A DNA stretch of 64,000 nt from Siphonodentalium dalli. Taxonomy: Eukaryota > Mollusca > Scaphopoda > Gadilida > Siphonodentaliidae. A model generated the notes under the pieces. It made no database searches and was not told where the DNA came from. It was given only the letters and a program-made list of their open reading frames with translations. The stretch lies in contig CP136063.1 in NCBI GenBank assembly GCA_032622095.1, positions 277,751,426 through 277,815,425 of the forward strand. The letters are read 5' to 3'. Below are positions 34,901 through 49,900 of the stretch, piece after piece. The stretch's first letter is position 1. The number at the start of each line of letters is the position of its first letter. A program made the position numbers and the translations under genes.

Positions 34901-37900
34901 TTCAACAGAGATTACGCTCAAAATCAAATGGTCACCTATTATCAACAGAGATTACGCTCAAAATCAAATGGTCACCTATTATCAACAGAGATTACGCTCA
35001 AAATCAAATGATCACCTATTATCAACAGAGATTACGCTCAAAATCAAATGGTCATCTATTATCAACAGAGATTACGCTCAAAATCAAATGGTCACCTATT
35101 ATCAACAGAGATTACGCTCAAAATCAAATGATCACCTATTATCAACAGAGATTACGCTCAAAATCAAATGGTCACCTATTATCAACAGAGATTACGCTCA
35201 AAATCAAATGGTCACCTATTATCAACAGAGATTACGCTCAAATGGTCACCTATTATCAACAGAGTTTACGCTCAAAATCAAATGGTCACCTATTATCAAC
35301 AGAGATTACGCTCAAAATCAAATGGTCACCTATTATCAACAGAGATTACGCTCAAAATCAAATGGTCACCTATTATCAACAGAGATTACGCTCAAAATCA
35401 AATGATCACCTATTATCAACAGAGATTACGCTCAAAATCAAATGATCACCTATTTTCAACAGAGATTACGCTCAAAATCAAATGGTCACCTATTATCAAC
35501 AGAGATTACGCTCAAAATCAAATGATCACCTATTATCAACAGAGATTACGCTCAAAATCAAATGGTCACCTATTATCAACAGAGATTACGCTCAAAATCA
35601 AATGGTCACCTATTATCAACAGAGATTACGCTCAAAATCAAATGGTCACCTATTATCAACAGAGATTACGCTCAAAATCAAATGATCACCTATTATCAAC
35701 AGAGATTACGCTCAAAATCAAATGATCACCTATTATCAACAGAGTTTACGCTCAAAATCAAATGATCACCTATTATCAACAGAGATTACGCTCAAAATCA
35801 AATGATCACCTATTATCAACAGAGATTACGCTCAAAATCAAATGATCACCTATTATCAACAGAGTTTACGCTCAAAATCAAATGATCACCTATTATCAAC
35901 AGAGATTACGCTCAAAATCAAATGATCACCTATTATCAACAGAGTTTACGCTCAAAATCAAATGATCACCTATTATCAACAGAGATTACGCTCAAAATCA
36001 AATGATCACCTATTATCAACAGAGATTACGCTCAAAATCAAATGATCACCTATTATCAACAGAGATTACGCTCAAAATCAAATGATCACCTATTATCAAC
36101 AGAGATTACGCTCAAAATCAAATGGTCACCTATTATCAACAGAGATTACGCTCAAAATCAAATGGTCACCTATTATCAACAGAGTTTACGCTCAAAATCA
36201 AATGGTCACCTATTATCAACAGAGTTTACGCTCAAAATCAAATGGTCACCTATTATCAACAGAGTTTACGCTCAAAATCAAATGATCACCTATTATCAAC
36301 AGAGATTACGCTCAAAATCAAATGATCACCTATTATCAACAGAGATTACGCTCAAAATCAAATGATCACCTATTATCAACAGAGATTACACTCAAAATCA
36401 AATGGTCACCTATTATCAACAGAGATTACACTCAAAATCAAATGATCACCTATTATCAACAGAGATTAAGCTCAAAATCAAATGGTCACCTATTATCAAC
36501 AGAGATTACACTCAAAATCAAATGGTCACCTATTATCAACAGAGATTACACTCAAAATCAAATGATCACCTATTATCAACAGAGATTACGCTCAAAATCA
36601 AATGGTCACCTATTATCAACAGAGATTACACTCAAAATCAAATGATCACCTATTATCAACAGAGATTAAGCTCAAAATCAAATGGTCACCTATTATCAAC
36701 AGAGATTACACTCAAAATCAAATGGTCACCTATTATCAACAGAGATTACACTCAAAATCAAATGATCACCTATTATCAACAGAGATTACACTCAAAATCA
36801 AATGGTCACCTATTATCAACAGAGTTTACGCTCAAAATCAAATGGTCACCTATTATCAACAGAGTTTACGCTCAAAATCAAATGATCACCTATTATCAAC
36901 AGAGTTTACGCTCAAAATCAAATGGTCACCTATTATCAACAGAGATTACGCTCAAAATCAAATGGTCACCTATTATCAACAGAGTTTACGCTCAAAATCA
37001 AATGATCACCTATTATCAACAGAGATTACGCTCAAAATCAAATGATCACCTATTATCAACAGAGATTACGCTCAAAATCAAATGATCACCTATTATCAAC
37101 AGAGATTACGCTCAAAATCAAATGATCACCTATTATCAACAGAGATTACGCTCAAAATCAAATGATCACCTATTATCAACAGAGATTACGCTCAAAATCA
37201 AATGATCACCTATTATCAACAGAGATTACGCTCAAAATCAAATGATCACCTATTATCAACAGAGATTACGCTCAAAATCAAATGATCACCTATTATCAAC
37301 AGAGATTACGCTCAAAATCAAATGGTCACCTATTATCAACAGAGTTTACGCTCAAAATCAAATGGTCACCTATTATCAACAGAGATTACACTCAAAATCA
37401 AATGGTCACCTATTATCAACAGAGATTACGCTCAAAATCAAATGGTCACCTATTATCAACAGAGATTACGCTCAAAATCAAATGGTCACCTATTATCAAC
37501 AGAGATTACACTCAAAATCAAATGATCACCTATTATCAACAGAGATTACACTCAAAATCAAATGATCACCTATTATCAACAGAGATTACGCTCAAAATCA
37601 AATGGTCACCTATTATCAACAGAGATTACGCTCAAAATCAAATGGTCACCTATTATCAACAGAGATTACGCTCAAAATCAAATGGTCACCTATTATCAAC
37701 AGAGATTACACTCAAAATCAAATGATCACCTATTATCAACAGAGATTACACTCAAAATCAAATGATCACCTATTATCAACAGAGTTTACGCTCAAAATCA
37801 AATGGTCACCTATTATCAACAGAGATTACACTCAAAATCAAATGATCACCTATTATCAACAGAGTTTACGCTCAAAATCAAATGATCACCTATTTATATC

Positions 37901-40900
37901 AACAGAGTTTACGCTCAAAATCAAATGGTCACCTATTTATATCAACAGAGTTTACGCTTTAGTTGCCCAATAGCGGTGAATAATAAAAAAGTGTTGTTAC
38001 ATATATTTTTTTCATGGTAATAGAATTATTAAAATTCAGAATTATATATATTACTTGACTATTAAGAATGATGTTGACGGAAAATAATTTTAATCTATTT
38101 TCTTGAAAACTCTTGGCAAATTATTACTAACTTGGTGTCAAATTAGATGGAAAATCTTTCTGTTTAAAGAAAATCATAGTATATAATGACAGCATTTACT
38201 GTAATACCTCATTGTCTAATAGATTATACATAGCAGTTTCTGTGAGATTTTTTGACTCCTCAAATTTCTCGCCAGCCATGTTGAGTTCATCTTCCGTTAC
38301 CGTAGAGCCTGTAAGCAAAGACAATACATGTACATCAGTGATTTTATAATCTCTACAATTCCCTATCTTATATTAGTGCATGCAGCCAACAAAATAGAGC
38401 GTCTTTCAGGGAACTCCAATGTCCTGTAAAATTAATTATCAGAAATTAAAACAACCAGTTAATCATCATACTTGTCATGATTTATCGAAAAAATCGTGGT
38501 TAAATAAATTTATACATTCCCCAGATGGGGATATAGAGGTTTTCACTCCAGCTTGAGCATGTGACCGATTCACTTGTGAGCAATATTTCAAATAATCGCG
38601 AATCAGTAGTGTTATCCTTTACTGTTGTTAGTATAGTTATGACTATATTTCTCTATTCTGCGGATGATGAAGTAAAAAGGCCGTGATCAGCTTTGATACA
38701 TCAATTGAAGGTGATTGTGAGAACACTTATTGTTGTAAATGGCAAATTTCTTACATATAATAAAAAAAATATTTAGTGTTTTTGAGTGGATATTGAAAAT
38801 TATGTCATTCATGAACGAGACAAATGTTTATTTTTGACCGAGCAAGACGTTCTAGAAAATAAACATTTGTCTGGCTCACGAATGACATAATTTTTGGTAA
38901 CCACTAAATTCTCATTGTATCACAAGAATTATTTTAATATGATCATTATATTAAAGATGTTCTATCTCTTCTTAACAATTTTTATATACTTTCCAGGGGT
39001 ATAAAATAATAAATACGAATCAAAGACACCATAATACATACAACCTTTCGGAACAGTTTTACAAGCTATTTTATAAACAGAACCTTCAGGCACATTCGGG
39101 GTGTAGCAAGAGGGAGAACTCTATCTTGTAACGGTAGCACTCCCCATCAAGAGGGAGAACTCTATCTTGTAACGGTAGCGCTCCCCATCAAGAGGGAGAA
39201 CTCTATCTTGTAACGGTAGCACTCCCCATCAAGAGGGAGAACTCTATCTTGTAACGGTAGCACTCCCCATCAAGAGGGAGAACTCTATCTTGTAACGGTA
39301 GCGCTCCCCATCAAGAGGGAGAACTCTATCTTGTAACGGTTGCGCTCCCCATCAAGAGGGAGAACTCTATATTGTAACGGTAGCACTCCCCATCAAGAGG
39401 GAGAACTCTATCTTGTAACGGTAGCGCTCCCCATCAAGAGGGAGAACTCTATCTTGTAACGGTTGCGCTCCCCATCAAGAGGGAGAACTCTATATTGTAA
39501 CGGTAGCGCTCCCCATCAAGGGAGAGAACTCTATCTTGTTACGGTAGCGCTCCCCATCAAGAGGGAGAACTCTATCTTGTAACGGTTGCGCTCCCTATCA
39601 AGAGGGAGAACTCTATCTTGTAACGGTAGCGCTCCCCATCAAGAGGGAGAACTCTATCTTGTAACGGTAGCGCTCCCCATCAAGAGGGAGAACTCTATAT
39701 TGTAACGGTAGCGCTCCCCATCAAGGGGGAGAACTCTATCTTTTTTACGGTAGCGGTCCCCATCAAGGCAGAATGACATTTCCCTTCAGATATTTTTGGA
39801 AGAATAAATGTATTATGCCTTTATCGACATAATATACCCAACCTTCAGTTTTGTCTGTTTTATTCACAGAAAAAGGTATTTATAGTCTTGAAATTTGGTT
39901 CTGTTATGTTGTTGTTGTAGTGCATTAGATCAATTAAATATACAGCTATAGGTAAGGCAATGGATGGAACTTCACCTTTTCCAGATTCTGGTGTACATGT
40001 AGCTTACATGGTAACTAACATTTGCTATTCATCAATCATTATTTAGCATTGTTTTCTATATGAGTTCACAAACAGGCCTCGAAATATGGTCATTTGCAGA
40101 ATTAGGTTCCCAGAGGGGGAATTTAGTGATGCTAGCCTGCACAGCGGGCCAGCATCACTAAATTCAACCTCTCAGGACCTCATTCTGCTTAGGTCTCATC
40201 TTTATTATTAAATTAACAAGTTTATAGGTATCTTTAGTATCTTTTTGGTTTAGTTTTTCTATATCCTGAAAATGGCAGTTGACACATTGCATAATAGAGG
40301 TGCCCAGTGGGTGCACTTCACCATCTTCACCATCTGGGAATTTAAACCTGTGTCTAAGTCTCCCATAGCAGATGAGGCCATGCAGGATGAGGTCCTCTGT
40401 GTGGGTAACGTCACTAAATTCACCTTCTGGGGACCTCATTCTGAAAATTACCAGCACCATTTTTGAGGCCTATTTTAAACTGTTTTAGTAATTGGTACTA
40501 AATGCTATCAGTCTAACCAACACCAGGTAACCAAGGTTTGGAATCTTATTGACTCAATTACTAGTGATCAGGATCCTTTGCAACAAAGTCTAGTGCTCAG
40601 GCATGTACATGTAGAACCCTTTCAGTGCCAAGTCCGATTTTTGTATCAACCCATATTTCCTTGATCATTTTTCAAATTTATTGATTATAATAATGTGATA
40701 CATTGATGGAAAGAGCTCTCAGAGGGTTAATAACAGGTGTTACAATACTTTTGCTGATGGGGTCATTGTCACATGAAGGTCTCCAGGGTTTTCTTTAGTG
40801 GCGGAACGAGGTTCGTAAGGAAGACATCTTTAAGAATTTTCGAGTGAACGCACATGTTCTGTAAGATTCTGGTGCTTTGTTGGATGTTTTTAAGAAGACC

Positions 40901-43900
40901 CTGTACGTCCTCACGGTTAGATTTAAAACCTAACTCATGTATCTCCCAATCCAATAAATTAAAGTGTTCTATACCTCAACTAGTTTGAAGTATGTTGGTA
41001 CAGACTGTCGACAAAAGCAAACAAACAATTTTTACAAATTACAAATATAATGATCTTCGTTAATCACCTCATTGGTTTTATTTAGTGAGAGATACACAGG
41101 TTGTGTAGACGTTATTCATGGATTGTGCAGGGGAATGTGCCTGAGGCAAACTATGGGCTGGGTGAAAGGGACCCTAAATTCCCAACTAGCAGAAAACCAG
41201 GATAAGTCGACGATAGACATAACTCCAGGTGGTAATTACATGGAACAAGCTGAGCGAAGGATGGCAAAGAATCATTTAGATTTTTGTGCAAAAGCTAATG
41301 ATATTCAATTCTGCATTAGTAGCTCTACATCTAAGATTTAATACACAGAACAAACCAGCATGGTAGGCAACAATAGTAAATTAATATCAGGTTTAATTAA
41401 ATAACCACACAACAAATGGATGTTGTTTTGTTCACGTTCCAAGTTTTATTGATGCAAGCTGGTTTGACATTTTGTGTTATAGATGCGATTCTCCCATAGA
41501 GAGTCTCGCATATATAAGAGAATGCACTGGCTTACAAGGTCAAGGTAAATATTGTTAGGCCAATGTATTCTCTTATATATGCGAGTCTCTCTATGGGAGA
41601 CTCACATATATAAGAAGATACATTAGAAGATACATTAGGGTTTTCACAAAATATCAGGAAGCTTCAGTCATGGAAGGATTAAAAGAGCAATTAGCGCCCA
41701 TTTTCAAATAATCACACACCCTCTACATTCACACAATTAGCTCCCATAGGAATCAGTATATTTCGCCATATGGTTTACATGAATGTTTCTGATGTTCATA
41801 AACCAATAACTGAAGTTGAACAGAAGTCAACACTTCAGTTATTGTTTGATGAACGAAATGCTCATATCGCTTCGAGTTGATCATGTGCACATGCTACACA
41901 GCGTGTTGTTATTGGGAGACTGTTTGAATTTGAAAATATGTTACTTATAATTGTTTTGGTAGTTTTGAAAAGTTGTTCAAATGATTAATGTTCTATTAAA
42001 ATGTACTGGTATATGATTATAAGGAATGACTTGCAGATTGATTGGGGTCATTGGTTTTGACCAGCAGAGTAAATAAACAAAGTATACATTAATCCCTTTC
42101 GGATTCACACACTGATTAACCCTTTGAGTGCCAGGGGCCGATCTCATCGGCCCTAAACCTACAAAATAAGTCTGTTTAAAGAATATAAGAATAAATTATT
42201 AAAATTGTAAAAAAAAAAAAAAAAAAAAATTGTTAGGCCAATGCATTGTCTTATATATGCGAGGCGACCTATGGTCGACTCGCATATATAAGAGAATGCA
42301 TTGGCACAGGGTATATGGGTTGATACAAAAATCAGACCTGGCACTCAAAGGGTTAATTCGGAATCCAATGACCCCAATTGATCTCCAAGTTATTTCTTAA
42401 TTATATTCTGGTAGCACATTATAACTTGCTTCCGTACAATATGGTAACTATTTAGGGCCTGAGTGTGACATCACATGACATGATTTCAACCAACGAATTA
42501 CATTCAAGTTCCATGAATGCATGTATGAGTGTAAATATACATACATAGAATAGAGTATCAGATATAAATAACTACCCATGTAAATATAGAAGTGAATAAA
42601 ATATGAGGTATATTTAACTACCCAGACATACAGTAATGCTCTAATTAATCGACTCAATAACCACAGCAGAATTATGGGTAACTTTTCAGGATTTAGTCGG
42701 AAATATGGCTTATTGCCATATGGCTTCATAGGATGATGTCCTAATAATTCAAGAAGAATGTACAGTAATGCCCTAAATAATCTCACCGAGAGCTTTCCGA
42801 TGAATGGCAACAAGCCATATTTCCGACTAAATCCTGAAAAGTTACCCATAATTCTGCTGTGGTTATGGAGTCGATTAATTAGAGCATCACTGTATATAGA
42901 AGCGAGCTACCGAAGGCCATAACCAAGCAAATATAAAAGTAAAGATAATGATACACAGAACGTCCACAATGGTTTCTTGCTTGTTGATGAACAATTCACT
43001 GCAATTTCCAGAATATCACTTAGCGGGTGATATGTAGATTATCGCATAGCTTGGGTTTTTTTAATTTATGGAGAAGATGTTGACCGATAGACGGATGGAC
43101 GGATGACGGACGAGGAGTTATGACTATATCTCCACCAGAGATTTTGTCTAAGATGAGCTAAAAAACCCTTGAAAATGTTTCTCACATTGACATTGGAAGT
43201 GCAAGTCATCTCTCTGACAACAACAAATGTACTGGAGATGAAAAATTGTCCAATGACCAACACCAAATGTACTGGAGGTGTATCATTGTCCAATGACCAA
43301 CAATATATAAAGTACTGATTCAAATGTATATTTCCTGATAGCATGGTGATATAATATGACATAATATAGGACACAAAATGGAAGGATTATACAGGACAAA
43401 ATATCAAGAGACAGTCCCATGCAGAGTATAAAACCAGGATACACTGGGGGTGCTGACAGTCACACGAGACAACACAAACATGCAGTGTCATTTCAAAATG
43501 GAAGTGTTCCAACTTGAGCAGTTTAGTCCATATATGTGACCCGTCATATCAAATCCAGTCGGAAGTCGGGATTTTTTTACCCTGTGTCAATGCATTCTCT
43601 TATATATGCGAGTCGACCATAGGTCGCCTCGCATATATAAGAGAATGCATTGGCCTAACAATTTTTTACAATTTTAATAATTTGTTCTTGTATTCTTTAA
43701 CAATTTTATAATTTCACCCATACAGAGCCCCAGACAAACATGAGCAGACGACACTCTTCTATGTGCTTCTATATATGTGTGGGGCTCCCTGCAGGGTAAT
43801 GGATGTTTTTTTATTTTATGTCTTAAAAATTGTAAGAAACATTTATTTAAAAAACATGATAAAAAATTGTTAAGCCAATGCATTCTCTTATATATGCAAG

Positions 43901-46900
43901 GCGACCTATGGTCGACTCGCATATATAAGAGAATGCATTGGCACAGGGTAAAAAAATCCCGACTTCCGACTGGATTTGATATGGCGGGTCACATATAAAC
44001 ATATCATGTGCCATCTTCAAATCACAATAGCAATACCTACAACAAATGGTAACTGGGAGACAGTCTGGTAAGGGTATGTCACTCCTAATCCATATATGAC
44101 AAGCCTTTTCTTATTTTGTAGAAGATTGTTTGTACATGTGTTATCGGACATGTCTCATTCGAATCTTAAAATTGACATAATTTGGTAAGAGGCATCTCAA
44201 AACATACATGTACCTATACATAGAAGATTTCAAAACACACTTGTTGATATTGCGCTGAAAATACGTGTTTTGTTTTTTATTTTTTTTAATAAAATTTATA
44301 TCGTTTCATTTTGCCAGTTAATTTTTTTCATTAGCGGTAACATAAAAATTGTAACCGTAGACCATGGGATGAAAATCTAGACCTGTTGTTGCTCTGAAAT
44401 GTTTCCGGAAGTGTATAATTTTGATGGTTAAAACAAAGAGAAAGCAGAAGTTTTTAAATAGTAACATATACATTTTTCTTAACAATCATAACAATAATCC
44501 GATTCCAGAATTCCAATGAATACAAATGGCTCAGTTTTTGGTCGGGGTCCGATTTTTGTGTTCAAAGTTGTATTTTTATGACTTTTATGTCTTTCTGGTA
44601 CATATAATGCTTGTAGAAAGGTACAGCAATGCTCTAATTAATCGACCTCTTAACCAAAGCAGAATTATGGGTAACTTTTCAGGATTTAGTCGGAAATATG
44701 GCTTGTTGCCATTCATCGGAAAGCTCTCCCCGAGAGCTTTCCGATGAATGGCAACAAGCCATATTTCCGACTAAATCCTGAAAAGTTACCCATAATTCTG
44801 CTTTGGTTAAGAGGTCGATTAATTAGAGCATTGCTGTACTACCACACTGGGAAAAATAAAAAAGGGAATATTATTTGGTGCATTTTGGAGCGCAAACCAC
44901 CAACTGACTTACTTAGAGTATCCTAAACTATTGTTCAAATTTGCAAAAACAAATCACACATGCGCTGGTGATTTAGCAGTTTTGTACTAAAATAGCTTCT
45001 ATCCTGTAATTTACATGTCCAAAAGTTTTATGGCAATGATAATTGTTGGAATTTTGGTCCGGAGTACAGTCATATGCACAGCCGTTAGATTCTCAGAAGT
45101 CTTTTAGATCCTGAAGATTGGTTGACAGATAATGACAGAACAAAGAAAGACAAGTTTTCTACACATAAAGCATAATACCAAATGAGGGCTTAGCGTTAAT
45201 TATAATCGCAATTTAGTAAAGCAGCAACATTAAGAGATGGATATTTAAATCTTATAGTAACAGACCCGAACAGACTGGCCCTGAAATTGTGCAGTTACAA
45301 TACCAGTGTCACACACTTCAGTTCAGTCAATTCTTTTTACAGTAAAATCTCTTGAAATCAGACCCTCCATAAACCAAATCCCTCTCCATACCGAACGAAC
45401 TGCCCAGTCCCAAATTCACCCAAGTGCATTCTCACTAAGAATTACCTGTGTAAACCAAAACCTCTACATTCCGAACACCAAAAAGTCCATAATGGACCGA
45501 ATAAATGCATTTTGAACTCCGGATACTGAATATGCATGCATGCCGGATCAGTGTATTCATACCATTGTCTATCGTATACTGGACCTTACTGGTCTATTCA
45601 GTTGTATTTTGTTCAAATAATGCCTTCAGCCTTGACAATAACAACCCTTTCAATAATTCACCAGTTGTACATTTAACACCAAAACATTTTTATCCAAGAT
45701 GATTTAACTAACTCACAGATATCCCACACAGTATTGAATACTTGTACTAATACAGAATCTAAGTTTATAAAACGATCTACAATCTATAAGACATCCAAGA
45801 ATGAACTTGTTGTATTAGTTACATGTAATACTGTTATCCTAATTACCCATTCAAGAGTAGTCATCCTTAGGAAATGTTCAGATAACAAGGGGTACGCATC
45901 TAAGATGCTTTTGTCGAGTTTTTTGGCAGTCGAACCAAACTTCTGCCAATAAGGTGCACAACCCCCGGGAACAAAAGTTGGACGGTGGTATATTATTGCA
46001 ATAGACCTATATACCAAATATCAATTGAATCCGTTAATATTTCATTGAGTTATCGCACTAACGGTGATAAAATTGTGATTAAAATAGACAAACTAAGACC
46101 CATAACTCCGGAATTTTTTTTCGGACAAACCAGGTTTTTGAACTCGTCCAAGATATTGTTGCAGGAGACTCATATACCAAATATTGTTTAAAATCAGTTA
46201 ATATTTCATCGAGTTATCGCGCTAACGGTGATAAAATTGCTAAAAATAGACAAACTAAGACCCATAACTCCGCGAAAAAAATTTGGACAAACCTGGTTTT
46301 CGAACTCGTCCGAGATATTGTTGCAGGACACTCATACACCAAATATTGTTGAGATCGGTTAATATTTCATCGAGTTATCGCGCTAACGGTGATAAAATTG
46401 CTAAAAAAATAGACAAACTAAGACCCATAACTCTGGAAAAAAAATTCAGACAAACCTGGTTTTCGAACTCGTCCGAGATATTGTTGCAAGAGTCTCATAT
46501 ACCAAATATTGTTGAAATTGGTTAATATTTGCGTGAGTTATCGCGCTATCGGTGAAAAACTTAACTAAAAACCATCTAAGATGGATAACTCTTGTAAAAA
46601 AGTTCGGACGTGACCCATTTTCTACAGGCAGTAAATAGTCATTGGGAGCAACTGCCATACCAAAAATGTTTTTAATCCGTTCACAAATGTCAAAGTTATA
46701 AGGCATTCTTTAGGTCTGCCCGCCCGCCCCGCCCGCCAACTGTCCCTCGCCAAACCATAAGTCGAGTTTTTGAAAAACTTGACTAATAAGTTTAATAAAC
46801 GACTTATTTTCTGAACATCTCGAGGTACTGACCAATCAGGACAAGACTTTTAAGCATCTTTAGGCAGGGTCGTATTACAATAAAAAAGATATTTTATACT

Positions 46901-49900
46901 TTCAAGCTCATAGAAAGATTTGTATCTTTCTCTAAAGAGAAAGATAAATAAATTTTTCAAAACACTTTGATGAAAAAAATATGAATAACTAGCGGATTGA
47001 CGGTCATAAATAACAGGTGACATGCAGGAATATCTTGTGCAGAATTAGTATATTATTAGTGCCCCTTCAAGTCATTTAAAATAATTATTAGTCATCTGAG
47101 GTAAACAGCGACTATTGCATGACACTCTCCGGATAAAATTACCATCTCTCTTTTAAACTGATAATAAACACTCTTTATTGCCTCTTTAAACAAGTTATTT
47201 GAAGTCAATGGCACCTATCCGGTGACATTCCTCTGGTCATGTGAAAATATGTATACCAATTTTCCTAAATATATTCTAAGCTTATAAGGAATGCTCTGTA
47301 TTGCTAACAAGTGCCCCTTTAAGTCACATAAACTCTTGGCTTTTATATAGTATGAACAAGAGGTGTGCACTCATGTGCTAGCATATCCCCACCATGGCAA
47401 ATTCAACCCGCATTATCCGTAAACCCAACAAAAAACATTTTTAACTTTAAAGAAAAATTTTGATTAATAATATCGAATTTTCTAAGTCAAAATAAGTCGA
47501 AAATGAAGTGTAATGTTAGGAAAAACAGTCCGAGCCAAACCTGAGCTGCATCATGTAGAGAGGGTGTTGTGAGAAGCATGTACCGGTATACCAAAAATTA
47601 TTGAAATCGGTTCATATTTGTTAAAGTTATTAAGTCGGACAGAATTTTCTAAGTCAAAAAAAGAAAGTCGGACCGCACCGCAATTAGCATCATGCTGAGA
47701 GGCGGTCCTAAGGAGATTGCATACAAAACATTATTGAAATCGGTTCATAGTTGTTCGAGTTATGAGGTCGGACGGACGAACGAACACACGGAGGGAGAAA
47801 GTGTGACGGACGGCCAGACGGAGGGAGAAAGTGTGACGGACGGACAGACGCAGTCAATCCAGTATACCCCCCATTTTCCTCGAAAGTGGGGGTATAATAA
47901 TAAGTGACATAGAGGAAAGAAGATTGTATCGATGTATATTCATTGAGGTATATAACTCAGAAAATAATGCTCATCCTAATATTTATGATAGTATAGTCAA
48001 TTTCCTTCGAAATAAAGTGGCATAACATTTGGGTTCCCTAACCTTGGTACCAATTTCAAAAGATATGAGAATTAGATCAAAATATTAATCCATGAAACGT
48101 GTGCTAGAAATAACTATCTTACTAACGCGCCTGTGCATGGAGTCATGTTATATGGAAATAAAATTTAATTGGCATGTCTACAAACTTATTTATTCTGAAG
48201 TGAATTTAGCTCTTAGAGACTTTCTGGACTTCATGTTGCCTCTTAGAGGATGCCAAGATTTTAGATTAACCCTTTGAGTGCCAGGGGCCGATCTCATCGG
48301 CCCTAAATCTACAAAATTAGTCTGTTAAAGAACATAAGAATAAATTATTAAAATTGTAAAAAATTGTAAAAAAAAATTGTAAAAAAAAAAAAATAACTTC
48401 TTAGACCAATGCATTCTCTTATATATGCGAGGCGACCTATGGTCGACTCGCATATATAAGAGAATGCATTGGCACAGGGTATATGGGTTGATACAAAAAT
48501 CGACCTGGCACTCAAAGGGTTAAGCGGTATGAATGAAACTTTTATAACTGAATGGGGGAATCCATTTAGTATAGACGGGGTTAAAAAAAGGAGTATTTGT
48601 GTCTTGATCACTCTTTGTAATGGAGACTTCATGCTTCATGATAGCACAATTTTCTATAAAACCAACACCTTTCTAAACATGAACCAAAAGGTCACACTGA
48701 TGGGTGTTTGGTTTGGAGAGGTTATACTGTACGAGTGAATTCTGTGTAAATGCTGCGGACAAGCATCAAATTCAACTGATTAATGATCTTCAATAAGTCA
48801 CAACAAGAAATCTGGCTTCAGGACTAAACTATTTAACCCTTTAACCAACAAACCGGCCAAAATCAGCCAAATAAAGCTTCAACAGCCTAAAATATCATCG
48901 GTCTGTCTCAATAGAACCATACAAATATGGATATCATTGGAACCGGCTTCTTGACCACATTGTGATAGTTACAGTTATGCCCTGTGCCAATGCATTATCT
49001 TATATATGCGAGTCGACCATAGGTCGCCTCGCATATATAAGAGAATGCATTGGCCTAAAAAAATAATCTTTTTTTACCATTTTTTCTTACATTCTTTAAC
49101 AATTTTATAATTTTTAATGTGTTAAGCCAATGCATTCTCTTATATATGCGAGGCGACCTATGGTCGACTCGCATATATAAGAGAATGCATTGGCACAGGG
49201 CCGTTCTGTTGAGTAAAGGGTTAAGGGCTGACTGGTTTAGCCCTGGAACAAACAGCATTAATAAGTATTCTCATGAGCCTAATATCTTAGCCTCGACCCA
49301 TCAAGCTTAAATTTTTATAAACATATAAAAGAATTTATTTTCAAATATAGGTACTTTAGGTCTGATTAATGATAGCTTGTAAATTATACATGTATATCAC
49401 AACACTTCAAATATATATATCTGACTTAAACCCTTTCTATACTTAATACTCATTGATGAGTAGTTATTCCTTAGGAAATGTTCAGATAATAAGTTCAACA
49501 AATGACCATAGGTCGTTTGTCAAGACTGCAAATAGCGTGTCTGTCATTTGCAGAATGAGGTCCCGAGAGGATAAATTTAGTGATGCTATCCCGCATAGCG
49601 GGCTATGGTAGATCTAGGATCAGATTGAAGTTCCCCAGTTGAAGTTAGTGATGATCACCCATTGGGCACCTCGATTATGGATTTTACCTTCTGCAAATTA
49701 GGGGATATAAAAACTTCCCAGATGGGAAAACGTAACTAAAAACAATGTTAATTTGAAACCATAGATACTTCCCAGAAGATGAGGCCTACCGGTAAGCAGA
49801 ATGAGGTCCCCAGAGGGTGAATTTGTTGATGCTAGCCCACTGTGCGGGATAGCATCACTAAATTCACCCTCTGGGGACCTCATTCTGCAAATGACAGACA

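Noticed and set aside
34528-35445. 305-codon frame with 40-residue periodicity, and overlapping frames
   Set aside because: Produced by the 40-bp minisatellite cycling through three phases. No splice or codon evidence for a gene.
31361-39770. CRISPR-like arrays
   Set aside because: These are direct tandem repeats without unique spacers, in a eukaryotic intron.
41072-41341. 90-codon plus-strand frame near the FANCD2-like fragment
   Set aside because: Composition looks somewhat protein-like ([18 protein letters not shown]) but I recognise no family, see no splice partners and cannot exclude chance.
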